From NCBI GenBank assembly GCA_963719275.1, contig CAVRBT010000005.1, positions 62,001 to 126,000 on the forward strand: a DNA stretch of 64,000 nucleotides. Reading direction: 5' to 3'. Shown one piece after another: positions 33,499-43,400 of the stretch. Numbering within the stretch: the first letter of the stretch is position 1; each line of letters opens with the position of its first letter. The translations under genes were made by a program, and so were the position numbers. Origin of the DNA: AC-32 sp963719275 (GTDB lineage Bacteria > Actinomycetota > Thermoleophilia > Gaiellales > Gaiellaceae). The notes under the pieces were generated by a model. That model did not search any database and was not told the DNA's origin. It saw nothing but the letters and a program-made list of their open reading frames with translations.

Positions 33499-35300
33499 GA
33501 GCGGAGCGACTCCTTGACCTCTTCGAGCTTGCCCTTGAGCGAGCGCTCCATGATCCCGAGGCGGTCCTCGTCGCCTTCCATGAGCGCCTGCATCATGTGC
33601 TGTGCCTGGGTCATCCTGATGTGCGGCGGAAGCGGCGGCGCCTCGCGGTCGACGACGACCTCGAAGATCACCGGTCGGTCCGTGGTGGCCAGGGCCTCCC
33701 GCCACATGTCGGCGAGCTGCTCTCCGTCGTCACACCGGAGGCCTTTGAACCCGAGTAGCTCGGCGTACTTCGCGTAGGGGAAGTCCGGGATCTGCTGCGT
33801 GGCCGGGTTGCGCGGGTCGCCGGCGAGCACGCGCTGCTCCCAGGTCACCTGGTTCAGGTCCTGATTGTTGAAGACACAGAAGACGAGCGGCGCGTCGCCC
33901 TTGCGCAAAAGGGACTCCCAGAAACGCTTGACGGTCAGCATCTCCGTCATCCCGTTCATCTGGAAGGCGCCGTCGCCGACGATCGCGATCACCGCGCGCT
34001 CGGGAAAGGCGAACTTCGCAGCGATCGCGTAGGGGACGCCGGGACCCATCGTCGCGAGCGTGCCCGAGAGCGAGGCGAGCATTCCGTCGCGTAGCTTGAG
34101 CTGCCGCGCCCACCAGTTGGTCGATGAGCCCGAATCGGCCGTGACGATCGCGTGGTCGGGGATGGCGAAGTTGAGCTCCCAGAGCACGCGCTCGGGGTTC
34201 ATCGGATCCATCTCTTCATGTGCGCGGTCGTCCATCACGCGCCACCACTCCTCGATGTTCTGCTCTATCTCCTGTCGCCAGGAGCGGTCCTCCTTACGAT
34301 CGAGCAGCGGGATCAGCGCGCGCAGCGTCTCCTTCGAGTCCCCTACGAGGTGGACGTCGGCGGGGTAGCGGATCCCGATCATGCGGGGGTCGATGTCGAT
34401 CTCGACGCAGCGCGCCTGCCCTTCCTTGGGCAGCCACTCCGCGTAGGGAAAGCTCGTGCCGATCATGAACAGGCAGTCGCAGTTCATGAGCATCTCGTTC
34501 GAGGGCTTCGAGCCGAGCAGGCCGATCGGCCCTGTCACGAAGGGAAGGTCGTCGGGGAGGGCGGCGCGGCCGAGCAAGGCCTTCGCGATGCCGGCCCCGA
34601 GCAGCTCTGCGACTTCGACCACCTCGTCGGCGGCCTTCCCGGCTCCCTGCCCGATCAGGATCGCGACCTTCTCCGACTCGTTGAGGATCTCGGCCGCCCG
34701 CTTGAGGTCGGGCTCCTTCGGCAGGATGCGCGGCTCGGAGTAGCCGATCGATGAGAAGACGGCTCCGTGCATCCGAGGGGGCGAGTCCATCGCGTCCTCC
34801 TCCTGCACGTCGGCGGGGAAGATGATGGTCGCGACTCCGCGCTCGCCGAGCGCGCTCCGGATTGCGCGGTCGACGAGGTGTCGCGCCGCGCCCGGGTGTG
34901 CGCAGGTGTTGCAGAAGATCGAGACGTCCTTGAACAGCGTCTGCAGGTCGACCTCTTGCTGGTAGTGGGCACCCATCGAGAAGCGCTTCTGCTGGCCGAC
35001 GAGCGCCAGAATCGGCTGGTGGTCGAGCTTCGCGTCGTAGAGCCCGTTCAGAAGGTGGATCGCGCCTGGGCCGGACGTCGCGATGCAGCAGCCGATCTCA
35101 CCGGTGAACTTCGCGTGTGCGCAGGCCATGAACGCCGCCATCTCCTCGTGACGCACCTGCGTGAACACAGGGTCCTCGTCGACGCGCCCGAAGGCGCCGA
35201 GAAATCCGTTGATCCCGTCGCCGGGATACCCATAGACGCGGTGGATCCCCCACTCGCGCAAACGCTTCAAGACGAAGTCAGCAACCAGCTCAGCCATCAT
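33495..35300 (-). CDS. ThDP-dependent enzyme, pyruvate oxidase/acetolactate synthase-like
   Basis: A 601-residue thiamine-diphosphate enzyme (PoxB-like). The catalytic glutamate is in QVRHEEMAAFMACAHAKFTG (E52), the middle domain includes VAILIGQGAGKAADEVVEVA, and the ThDP/Mg motif is VGDGAFQMNGMTEMLTVKRF followed by FNNQDLNQVTW. FAD retention cannot be judged. AACGGAGGA sits next to the start; two ATG codons in tandem make the exact start ambiguous by one codon. It is the first gene of the coupled operon with the YdiJ-like dehydrogenase, so 2-oxo acid decarboxylation and 2-hydroxy acid oxidation may be linked. Confidence 0.9.
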   Translation of the reverse strand: MMAELVADFVLKRLREWGIHRVYGYPGDGINGFLGAFGRVDEDPVFTQVRHEEMAAFMACAHAKFTGEIGCCIATSGPGAIHLLNGLYDAKLDHQPILALVGQQKRFSMGAHYQQEVDLQTLFKDVSIFCNTCAHPGAARHLVDRAIRSALGERGVATIIFPADVQEEDAMDSPPRMHGAVFSSIGYSEPRILPKEPDLKRAAEILNESEKVAILIGQGAGKAADEVVEVAELLGAGIAKALLGRAALPDDLPFVTGPIGLLGSKPSNEMLMNCDCLFMIGTSFPYAEWLPKEGQARCVEIDIDPRMIGIRYPADVHLVGDSKETLRALIPLLDRKEDRSWRQEIEQNIEEWWRVMDDRAHEEMDPMNPERVLWELNFAIPDHAIVTADSGSSTNWWARQLKLRDGMLASLSGTLATMGPGVPYAIAAKFAFPERAVIAIVGDGAFQMNGMTEMLTVKRFWESLLRKGDAPLVFCVFNNQDLNQVTWEQRVLAGDPRNPATQQIPDFPYAKYAELLGFKGLRCDDGEQLADMWREALATTDRPVIFEVVVDREAPPLPPHIRMTQAQHMMQALMEGDEDRLGIMERSLKGKLEEVKESLRS

Positions 35301-35395
35301 TCCTCCGTTTCATCGGTATACGAAGTAGGTAGGCAGCGGCGGCCTTCGTCAAACCTGCGCGCCCCAACGCCGCGCTTGTGCCGTCGGAGCAACCG

Positions 35396-36751
35396 TTACC
35401 GGCGGTGGGACACGCGTGACGGCAGCAGCTCGGGGCCTTCATGGCGCGAGTCCTTTTGGCGTGTGCGGCGCAGCGCATCCTCAACAAGACCGCGGTCGCG
35501 GCTTTGCCGCGCTTCGTTTAGCGCCTGCTCGCCGATCGCCTCGGCCAGCCTCAACGCCGCAACGGCGCGATCTGCCGCTTGGGCCGCCGTTGCTGCCTCG
35601 GCGATCGCGCTCAGCGCGGCCAGCAGATCGACGGCGATGCGGACGTCGCCCCCGGCGTAGCGGCCGATCTCGGCGAGCGACTCGAGGTACTCCTCGAAGC
35701 TCCGGCGCCGCACGACTAGCGGTTCGGCGTCGGCGCGATCGCGACGGATACTCGAGGGGAAGCCGCGCGACGCGAGTCGCGTCAGCACGGAGCGGCTGTA
35801 ACCGATGCAGGTCGCCGCGGTCGTCGGGTCGTTCACGCTCGGCGAGATCGCGCGTAAGGCGATGTCCGTCAGCTGTCTGACCCCGAAATGGGCGTCCTGC
35901 TCGATGTCGCGTTCGCTACTGAGGATGACGCTCCGGAGCACGAGCCCGCGCAATGCGTCAGCGCAGGACTCCGGCCAGATCTCCGCGACTGGTTCGTCGA
36001 CGTGCGCGAAATCTCCAGGCGCGACCAGGACGTGCACACGCGGGCGCGGCGCGGGCAGCCCCAGGGCGAGGCTTTGAAGCTCGACCACCTGTACGAAGCC
36101 GGGCTGCTCCGCCCGCACGACACCAGGCCGCGCTTCGCTGCGCCAGCGCCCGACGAGAGATGCCCCGTCGTCTTCACCCGCCCCGAACCGCTCAGGGTAG
36201 AGGCGATCGATCGCGGCGAGCGTCTGCTGCCCGAGCCGTGCCGTCAGCTCGGACGCCTGGACGAGCTGGGAGATGTGATGGATGAAGACGATCAGCATCG
36301 CCAGCGCGAAGAGCGCGAGCGCGCTGGCGACCGTGACTGTCAGGCGCGGCACGCTGGCGCTTCCGCCGGCGACGTCTCCGATCGACCGCAGCGCGAGCAG
36401 ACAGTAGGCGAAGATGCCGACGAACGAGCCGATCGTCAGCTGTGCGACGCGATCGCCGAGGTAGTTGCGCAGCACGCGCGGGCTGAACTGGCTCGACGTC
36501 AGCTGGAGCACGACCATCGTCACCGAGAACGTCAGCCCCGCGACCGTGATGAGAGAGCCGGCGATCACGGAAAGGACGGTGCGCGCCGCATGTCCGCTCC
36601 CGCCGAACACCCACGCGCCACCAAAGTGCTCCGCGGCGTCGAGCCGCACGAGTCCCTCGGCCAAAGCGATGTACCCGGCAGCGATCACGCTCGGGAGAAA
36701 CCAGAGCGTGTGCAGCAGGTTGAGCCAGCGAGAACGGAAGCTGAACCTCAC
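35396..36751 (-). CDS. DUF2254 membrane protein
   Basis: A 451-residue protein with four hydrophobic segments in the first half (LHTLWFLPSVIAAGYIALAE, VLSVIAGSLITVAGLTFSVT, AQLTIGSFVGIFAYCLLALR, ALALFALAMLIVFIHHISQL), and the diagnostic FSVTMVVLQLTSSQFSPRVL. The C-terminal half is soluble, with a PDZ-independent region (LTDIALRAISPSVNDPTTAA). The function of the family is unknown, with a proposed role as a mechanosensitive-type channel-like protein. It stands alone 95 bp downstream of no gene in its own direction. Confidence 0.8.
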   Translation of the reverse strand: MRFSFRSRWLNLLHTLWFLPSVIAAGYIALAEGLVRLDAAEHFGGAWVFGGSGHAARTVLSVIAGSLITVAGLTFSVTMVVLQLTSSQFSPRVLRNYLGDRVAQLTIGSFVGIFAYCLLALRSIGDVAGGSASVPRLTVTVASALALFALAMLIVFIHHISQLVQASELTARLGQQTLAAIDRLYPERFGAGEDDGASLVGRWRSEARPGVVRAEQPGFVQVVELQSLALGLPAPRPRVHVLVAPGDFAHVDEPVAEIWPESCADALRGLVLRSVILSSERDIEQDAHFGVRQLTDIALRAISPSVNDPTTAATCIGYSRSVLTRLASRGFPSSIRRDRADAEPLVVRRRSFEEYLESLAEIGRYAGGDVRIAVDLLAALSAIAEAATAAQAADRAVAALRLAEAIGEQALNEARQSRDRGLVEDALRRTRQKDSRHEGPELLPSRVSHRR

Positions 36752-37360
36752 GACCGTTGCATGCCCGTGCGCCCGCAGATCTAGACCGGCGTGAAAGGCC
36801 GACGTCGACGAGCCGAACGTAACGCCGAGTGGCGGCTCCGGTGCGCCCTACGAGCCGCGCACTCGTTCGCGCTCGAGACTACTGCTCGGCCGCACGCCCG
36901 CTCGAGTATGCGGTCCCGATCATCCCGGGCGAGTAGAAGGTGGAGCCGGGGCCGAGGTGCCACCCACCGCCATCACGCGAGCGCGGACGACGCCCGCGCT
37001 ACGCGCGTGCGGCCGGCGGCGCACGTGGGAAGAACTCCTTTTCTGGGCGACTGGCATCCGTGGGTCCGCGACCTCCGAACGACGCGAGCACCCAGATCCA
37101 ACGAACGCTCTCGAGCCGGGATGCGACCGCGCGGTAGTCCGCGACCCAGCTGAGGCCGGCAAGCGCGCTGCAAGGGCAACAAGGAGCAAGAGGCCGCCCC
37201 ATCCACGCTCGATGTTCTGCGAGACGCGGAACAGCTTCACGAGGCCGGTAGTCGGGAAAGCTGCCGTCTGGGCGGAATCCGATGTGTCTCCGCAGCTATG
37301 ACCGGCAAACGGTTCCGGCCTCAGGTTTGCCGGCGGCGCCCGAGGTAACGACGGAACCCG
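36752..37360. other. intergenic region, one possible broken gene only
   Basis: About 600 bp between the divergent DUF2254 and DUF4396 genes. Apart from the weak frameshifted gene at 36999-37240 I see no coding signal with normal codon bias. The 120 bp before 37361 should hold the promoter of the DUF4396 gene; no good ribosome-binding site is seen. Confidence 0.45.
36999..37240 (-). pseudogene. possible short membrane protein, frameshifted
   Basis: A GTG at 37240 opens VKLFRVSQNIERGWGGLLLL, then VALA; near 37165 the frame shifts and continues with LAGLSWVADYRAVASRLESV and RWIWVLASFGG to a stop at 36999. Joined, this would be an 80-residue protein with one membrane segment and good third-base GC. 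Neither part alone is convincing. Either a decayed gene or a one-base assembly error. Confidence 0.28.
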
Positions 37361-38259
37361 ATGGAACCTCACTGGCTGATGGTCGTCAGCTGGGTCGCAC
37401 TCGGGCTCGGCTTCGTGAGCGTGCTCGTGATTCTCGCCGACCAGTTCTTGCTCGGGAACCGCCAGCACATGTGGGTGATGAACCTCGTTCACCCAATCAC
37501 CGCGCTCTACCGGGGGCCGGTCTGGCTGTGGGCGTACATTCGCCACGGGCGCGAGTCGGGGCACAAGGTGATTGCAGCGGGAGGCGAGGCGGCTCGCGGG
37601 CGAGGGCGCGGACGTCGAGGAGCTGAAGCGGAAGGGCGAGTCGACCGAGCCGCGCGACCTACGTCACTGGCACATCGCGAACGCCGTCTCCCACTGCGGC
37701 GCCGGCTGCACCCTCGGCGACATCGGCGGGGAGTGGATCCTGTTCGCGTTCGGGTCGCCGATGCTCGGAGCCGCCGGGACTTACGGCTGGGAGGTGATCG
37801 TCGACTTCGCGCTCGCCTGGACGCTCGGAGTCGGCTTCCAGTACTTCACGATCGTCCCGATGCGCGACGACCTCGGCAAGCTCGCGGGGATCTGGCAGGC
37901 GATCAAGGTGGACACGCTCTCGATCGTCGCCTTCCAGCTCGGCCTCTTCGGCTGGATGGCCCTGTCCCACTTCGTCATCTGGCAGCCGCCGCTGAAGATC
38001 GACACCTCAGGCCACTGGCTCATGATGCATCGGCATGATCGTCGGCTTCTTCACCGCCTGGCCCGCCAACCGGTGGCTCGTCCGCAGCGGGATCAAGGAG
38101 AAGATGGATCACCGCAAGCACCTGGCGATGATCGTCGAGCGGATGCGCGAACAGCGCAACGTCGAAGCAGCCGCAGACGAACCAAACAGGCGCGAGCGCG
38201 AAACCGCGGCCGGCGCCGACGAGAACGAGCCGGTGGAGATCCTGCGCAAGCCCGAGTAG
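37361..38259 (+). pseudogene. DUF4396 membrane protein, two frameshifts
   Basis: Segment 1 (MEPHWLMVVSWVALGLGFVS, LVHPITALYRGPVWLWAYI) ends near 37575. Segment 2, in the next frame, has HWHIANAVSHCGAGCTLGDI, ALAWTLGVGFQYFTIVPMRD and LGLFGWMALSHFVIWQPPLK to about 38030. Segment 3 has MIVGFFTAWPANRWLVRSGI followed by a charged tail. In order these rebuild one DUF4396 protein, with the CGAGCxLGD motif intact. The family is of unknown function. Two indels make it a pseudogene or an assembly artefact; it lies in a strip with other signs of decay. Confidence 0.75.
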
Positions 38260-38756
38260 CGCTGATCTTCGGCGGCGGGTCAGCCGCCGAGAATCGCGAC
38301 TCGATGAATCTCGGTAGTTGAAGAACTCAACTCGAGCCCGCTGATGCGCGCAGCAGTCTCTTCGCAGGCCACGCGGCCGACGCCGGCAGACCGAGCACTA
38401 CGTCATCACCGTGACAACACGCCTACGTCAATCCGAGCCTCTTCCCGCCGAGAGCAACCGAGGTGCGCGACCAAAGCTCAGGCTAACCACGCGCGGAGAA
38501 TGTGCAACTCAAGCGGCTCCGCGGGCCCCAGAAAGCGCTTGAGCAAGACACTTAGATGGGGCTCGGGGGCACCGTCGAGCGGTCCCTACATACCCATCGC
38601 GTGGTTCATAGTGGCCACTTTGCAGGACTTTTCTGGAAAGAGACACCGCTCGGTGACCACCATGACGTCACCGCGACACGCCGATACGACTGACCATGAC
38701 GAACGGAGCACCGACTTTCGCGAGTGGACCGAATAGCGGGGGGCCGGACATGACGA
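38260..38756. other. intergenic region made mostly of degenerate repeat
   Basis: About 500 bp between the DUF4396 gene and the toxin gene, filled from 38404 to 38707 by copy B of a repeat. Short frames here lack normal codon bias. No RNA gene recognised. Confidence 0.6.
38404..38707. repeat. degenerate dispersed repeat, copy B
   Basis: The left 200 bp align with copy C (39426-39628): CATCACC-TGACAACACG, then exactly 80 bp later TAACCACGC, then GCTTGAGCAAG, then GGTC-CTACAT-CCCAT-GCGTG, all at equal or nearly equal spacing. The right 120 bp align with copy A (26857-26978). Confidence 0.75.
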
Positions 38757-39152
38757 TTATCCCGCCGGCGGCTGGGAGCCTCGAAGCCAGTCCGCGAGCT
38801 CTCGCTCGGTGATCCGACCGGCGGCCACGCCCTCGATCGTCGCGACCGTCTCCTCGACCGAGGGTGGCACCCACTCAACTCCGTTCCGGGCAAGGAGCTC
38901 CAGCATGGCGAGGTACGCGACCCGCTTGTTTCCGTCCGGCAGTGGATGGTTGCGCGCTAATCGCACGCAGAGGACAGCGGCCTTCGCGAACAGGTCGGGG
39001 TAGAACTCGATCCCGGCGAAGCCGATTGCGGGCGCCGCGAGCGCGGACTCGGCAAGTCCGATGCCCGGCCAGCCGGCAATCCTCTCCGCCGGGACGCCCA
39101 GCACCTCCTCGGCGATCAGCAGGTAGTCGGCGAGATCGAGGTACTCGGTCAA
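38757..39152 (-). CDS. Doc-family (Fic fold) toxin
   Basis: A 131-residue death-on-curing toxin. The active-site motif is HPLPDGNKRVAYLAMLELL, the Doc version of Fic (H-x-x-x-D-G-N-K-R), with YPDLFAKAAVLCVRLARNHP before it. Doc toxins phosphorylate elongation factor Tu and stop translation. The start is a TTG three bases after the antitoxin stop codon. The antitoxin is of ribbon-helix-helix rather than Phd type, a less usual pairing. The pair lies between repeat copies B and C. Confidence 0.9.
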   Translation of the reverse strand: MTEYLDLADYLLIAEEVLGVPAERIAGWPGIGLAESALAAPAIGFAGIEFYPDLFAKAAVLCVRLARNHPLPDGNKRVAYLAMLELLARNGVEWVPPSVEETVATIEGVAAGRITERELADWLRGSQPPAG

Positions 39153-39155
39153 CCC

Positions 39156-39368
39156 TCAGCGGGCGAGCCGCTCGAGGATCTCGCGATCACGCTCAACCAC
39201 CGCGCGCAGACGCTCCCGAAACGCCTTGTCCTTCCGCTTGCGCGCGATGTGCTCCGCAATCGCCTCCCTGACCGCATCGGAGACGCTAATCCCTTCGGCG
39301 CGCGCGACCGCCTCGAGCTCATCTGCCTGCTCGGCCGGCAGCCTCAACGTCATGTTCTTTCTAGCCAT
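39156..39368 (-). CDS. ribbon-helix-helix antitoxin
   Basis: A 70-residue protein MARKNMTLRLPAEQADELEA ... GISVSDAVREAIAEHIARKR: strand MTLRLPAEQ followed by two helices with S-V-S-D-A-V-R-E-A-I is the CopG/ParD-type ribbon-helix-helix fold. A basic C-terminal helix (RLRAVVERDREILERLAR) probably wraps the toxin. The chosen ATG lies just after a 14-bp palindrome, consistent with autoregulation. It precedes the Doc toxin gene by a stop and a 3-base gap. Confidence 0.85.
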   Translation of the reverse strand: MARKNMTLRLPAEQADELEAVARAEGISVSDAVREAIAEHIARKRKDKAFRERLRAVVERDREILERLAR

Positions 39369-39371
39369 CTC

Positions 39372-39385
39372 GGTATCAAGATACC
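39372..39385 (-). promoter_or_regulatory. toxin-antitoxin operator palindrome
   Basis: GGTATC (39372-39377), AA, GATACC (39380-39385), a perfect 6-2-6 palindrome three bases upstream of the antitoxin ATG. Ribbon-helix-helix antitoxins usually bind such sites to repress their own operon. Confidence 0.65.
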
Positions 39386-39425
39386 ACGGCTGCCGGTTCC
39401 CGCGGTGAAGCCGAGCGCAGCGCGC

Positions 39426-39628
39426 GCCATCACCATGACAACACGAGGGGAGCGATACCAGCTTCGCGACCGAAGGACGGGCGTGCTGAGCCAGTCCCAC
39501 GCCTGGTTAACCACGCCTTCGCAGATGAAGTCGCCAGGCGTTCTTCGACGGCGCGAACGGCTTGAGCAAGCGGCTTGCCAGGCACTGCTCCCGCACCGTG
39601 CCTGCGGTCTCTACATGCCCATGGCGTG
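39426..39628. repeat. degenerate dispersed repeat, copy C, overlapping fabI
   Basis: Direct repeat of the left part of copy B. Its end covers the last six codons and the stop of fabI (complement of CTACATGCCCATGGCGTG). Copies B and C therefore flank the Doc toxin-antitoxin pair in the same orientation. The two copies have diverged, with matching anchors separated by mismatches. Confidence 0.7.
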
Positions 39629-40387
39629 ATACCCCGAGTCGACGTAGAGCGTCGTCGCGGTCACGTTGCGAGCCTCGTCCGAGAGCAGGTACGCGCCCGC
39701 GGCTCCCACGTCGTCGGCGTCGATCGGCCGGTGCAGCGGTGAGCGCTCCTCGACGATCGACTCCATCGTCGGGAAGCCGGCGATCGAGCGCGCCGCCAGC
39801 GTCCTCACTGGCCCCGCCGAGACGGCGTTCACCCGGATGTTCTTCTGACCGAGGTCCCAGGCGAGGTAGCGCACGGACGAGTCGAGCGTGGCCTTCGCCA
39901 CGCCCATCACGTTGTAGTGCGGCACCGCTCGCTCGCCGCCGAGGTAGGTCATCGTCAGGATCGCGCCGCCGCCTGCGGCCTCCATCAGCGGCTCGGCCAG
40001 CCGCGCGCAGGCGACGAGTGAGTAGGCGGAGACGTCGAGCGCCATCCAGAAGCGGTCGCGCGACGTGTCGGTGAAGCGGCCCTCGAGATCCTCGGCGGCC
40101 GCGAACGCGACCGAGTGCACGAGCAGGTCGAGCTGCCCGACGAAGGCCTCCCCCACCTCGCCGAAGACGCGCTCGAGGTCGTCGTCCGAGCGGACGTCGC
40201 ACTCGGTCACGAGCGGCGAGTCCACGGACTCGGCGAGGTCGCGGACCCCCTTCTCGATCCGCTCGCCCTGGTAGGTGAAGGCGAGCGAGGCGCCGCCCTC
40301 GGCGAGCCGGCGCGCGATCGCCCAGGCAATCGAGCGGCGGTTGGCCACGCCGAGAACGAGACCGCGTTTTCCCGCAAACCGTTCCAC
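39611..40387 (-). CDS. fabI: enoyl-[acyl-carrier-protein] reductase (NADH)
   Basis: A 258-residue FabI, final reductase of the type II fatty acid elongation cycle, using NADH. It begins at a GTG: VERFAGKRGLVLGVANRRSI, the altered GxxxxxSI nucleotide-binding loop of FabI. The catalytic pair is in HYNVMGVAKATLDSSVRYLA (Y-x6-K), and the end is VTATTLYVDSGYHAMGM, typical of FabI. Length is right. It is divergent from the subtilase gene with 25 bp between starts. Its 3' end lies inside repeat copy C. Confidence 0.93.
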   Translation of the reverse strand: MERFAGKRGLVLGVANRRSIAWAIARRLAEGGASLAFTYQGERIEKGVRDLAESVDSPLVTECDVRSDDDLERVFGEVGEAFVGQLDLLVHSVAFAAAEDLEGRFTDTSRDRFWMALDVSAYSLVACARLAEPLMEAAGGGAILTMTYLGGERAVPHYNVMGVAKATLDSSVRYLAWDLGQKNIRVNAVSAGPVRTLAARSIAGFPTMESIVEERSPLHRPIDADDVGAAGAYLLSDEARNVTATTLYVDSGYHAMGM

Positions 40388-40412
40388 GGCGCGCGAGTCT
40401 AAGTCTTCCGAA

Positions 40413-43400
40413 ATGTCAGGTACGCTCCTCCTCTTGCGCCGCAACGTCCTTCTTCCGCTCGTCGCGGCGCTGCTCGTCCTCGCAACCGCCGCCTCCGCTG
40501 CCGCCGCGCTGCGGCCGATTCGGTTGCCGCAGCGGGGCGAGATCACGCTTCCCCGGGTGCGCCACGGCGTCCTGAAGCTCCCGCGCGGCCAGCAGCAGGG
40601 GCGCGTGACCGTGCTCGTCGGGCTGCGTCTGCCCCCGCTCGCGCAACGCTACGGGCCGGGCCTCTTCGCCTTCGGGCCGCGCAAGAAGCTCGACATCGCC
40701 GGCTCGCGCTCGCAGGCGTACCTCGCGCGCCTGGCCCGCGAGCAGGCGGCCGCCGCCCGCGCAATCCGCCGTGCCGTGCCGAGCGCGCGGATCTCGTACC
40801 ACTACCGCACGATCCTCGACGGCCTCGCGGTGCGCCTGCGCTACCGCGACCTGCCGAAGCTGATGCGCGTCCAGGCGGTGCACAAGGTCTACCCGAGCGC
40901 CCGCTACCACCTCGATACGAACAAGAGCCCGTCGGTGATCCGCGCAGACACCTTCTGGGCCAGCACGGGCGGACGCGGCCAGGGGATCAAGATCGCCGTC
41001 GTCGACGACGGCGTCGACCAGTCGAACCCCTTCTTCAACGCGGCCGGCTTCTCGTACCCCGCCGGCTTCCCGAAGGGCGGGCGCAAGTGGACGACGCCGA
41101 AGGTGATCGTCGCGCGCGCCTTCCCGGGCCCGGGCTCGGGGCGGCAGGGTCACCTGGCGCTGTGGCGGCCCGGCTCCTTCCACGGCACCCACGTGGCGGG
41201 GATCGCCGCGGGCGTGGCGGGCACCGTGGTCGGCCCCGGCCCCGACCACCCGGCGACCACCGGCCTCTCCGGGATCGCGCCCCGCGCCTGGATCGGGAAC
41301 TACCGCGTCTTCAACGTGCCGGTGCCGACGGGCGGCCTCGACGCGTTCACGCCCGAGATCATGCTCGCCTTCGAGGCGGCCGTGAACGACGGCATGGACG
41401 TGATCAACTTCTCCGGCGGCGGGCCCGAGGTCGACCCCTCCAGCGACGCGCTGATCGACGCGCTCGACAACGTGGCCGCGGCCGGCGTGGTGCCGGTGAT
41501 CTCCGCCGGCAACGACCGCGACGACTTCGGCTTCGGCTCGGTCGGCTCGCCGAGCAACGCGCCCGCGGCGATCTCGGTTGCGGCGGCTTCGAACCTCCAC
41601 GTCTTCGGCACCGAGCTGCAGGTCACAGGCCCGGGCGCGCCGGCGAATCTGCAAGACATCCCGTTCTCCTTCAATGTCACCGTCACGAACGCCTGGACGG
41701 TCGGGCAGACGCTCGTCGACGTCGGCACGCTCAACGGCTCCAACGGGCAGCCGGTCGAGCGCCACGTCTGCGCCCCGCCCGGGTTCGACCCGAACGACGG
41801 CCGCTTCTCGCCCCTGACCGCGGGCTCGCTGCAGGGAATGGTGGCGCTCGCCTCGCGGGGCGGCTGCACTTTCGCGTCGAAGGTCGACCGCGTGCGCAGG
41901 GCCGGCGCGACCGGGATCGTGCTGGTCGACAACCGGGCCGGCGAGCCGAACTTCATCCCGCTCCAGCTCGCGGTCCCGGGCGGCATGATCTCCGACCTCG
42001 ACGGCGCGAACCTGCGCGCGTACCTCGCCGCGCACGGCGGCCGAACGACCTTCCGCGCGACCTCGCCGAGCGACCCGCGCGAGATCCAGACGGGCCGCAG
42101 CGGGATCATCACCAGCTTCTCGTCCGCCGGGCCGACGAACTTCGACCACCGGTTGAAGCCCGACCTCGCCGCGCCCGGGGGCCAGATCCTCTCGTCGACG
42201 CTCACGGAGTTCGCAGGCGCGCCGTTCGCCGTCTTCGACGGGACGAGCATGGCCGCGCCGCACGTGGCCGGCGCCGCCGCGCTGCTGCTGCAGCAGCACC
42301 CGTCCTGGACGCCCGAGCAGGTGAAGTCCGCCCTGATGACCTCGGCGCAGCCCGCCTGGGGCGACACCTCGCGGACGCACGAGGCGTCGGTGCTGCTCGA
42401 GGGCGGCGGCCTGATCGACGTCGCGGCCGCGAACAACCCGAGGCTCATCGCGGAGCCCTCGTCCCTTTCGTTCGGCTTCCTCGACACCACGACGGGCGCG
42501 CCGCGGAAGGCGCTGCTGCTCTCGCTCTCCGACGCGGGCACCGGCGGCGGAGCCTGGTCGGTCGCCGTGCAGCCGCAGTCTTCGACGCCGGGGGCCTCGA
42601 TCCAGCCGGCGACCTCGTCCGTGACGATCGCGCCCGGCGGAACCGTCGACCTGCCGATCGTCGCGACGGCCTCGCACGGGGCGCCGACCGGCGACGACTA
42701 CGGCTTCGTCATGCTCACGCGCGGCGCCGACCGGGTGCGGATCCCGTACTACTTCTCCCTCGAGTACCCGCAGATCGGTCGTGCACCGCGCGACACGATC
42801 AAAGCGAACCAACTCGGCGACACGAGCAAGGGCACGAGCTACGTCAACCAGTACCGCTTCCCGACGGAGCCGTTCGGCCCGCCGCCGTTCTACTCCGGCA
42901 AGCCCTTCAACGAGGACGGCGCCGAGCAGGTCTATGCGGTGCGCGTCACCGACCACGTCGCGAACGCGGGCGTCGCCGTGGTGGCCGCGGAGCCGAACAC
43001 GCTGATCGAGCCGTGGTTCCTCGGCTCCCTGAACGAGGACGACGTGCAGGGCTACCAGGGCACGCCGGTCAACGTGAACGGCCTCACCTTCGAGTACCAG
43101 TTCGACAACGGCGCGGCGGCGCTCGACTTCCCGCACGAGGGCCGCTACTTCGTCGCCGTCGACTCGCGCGCCGACCCGTACACGAACCAGCCGCTGCGGG
43201 GCCAGTACATCCTCCACGCGTGGCAGAACGACGTCACGCCGCCGCGCTTCAAGTTCCTGACCAAGGTCGTCACCCCCGGCCGCCCCTTGCTGGCCGCGAT
43301 CGCGACCGACCGCGGCGCCGGGATCGACCCGCTCTCGCTCGTGATGGGCTACAAGCAGGTGCTGCTGCTCCCCGCCCTCTACGACCCTGTCTCCGGGCTG

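Noticed and set aside
36791..37153. Plus-strand frame in the 36.8-37.1 kb gap
   Set aside because: Low-complexity arginine/alanine translation and no start signal.
38606..38893. Minus-strand frame overlapping the toxin gene 3' end and repeat B
   Set aside because: Shadow frame with arginine/serine-rich translation; the Doc motif is in another frame.
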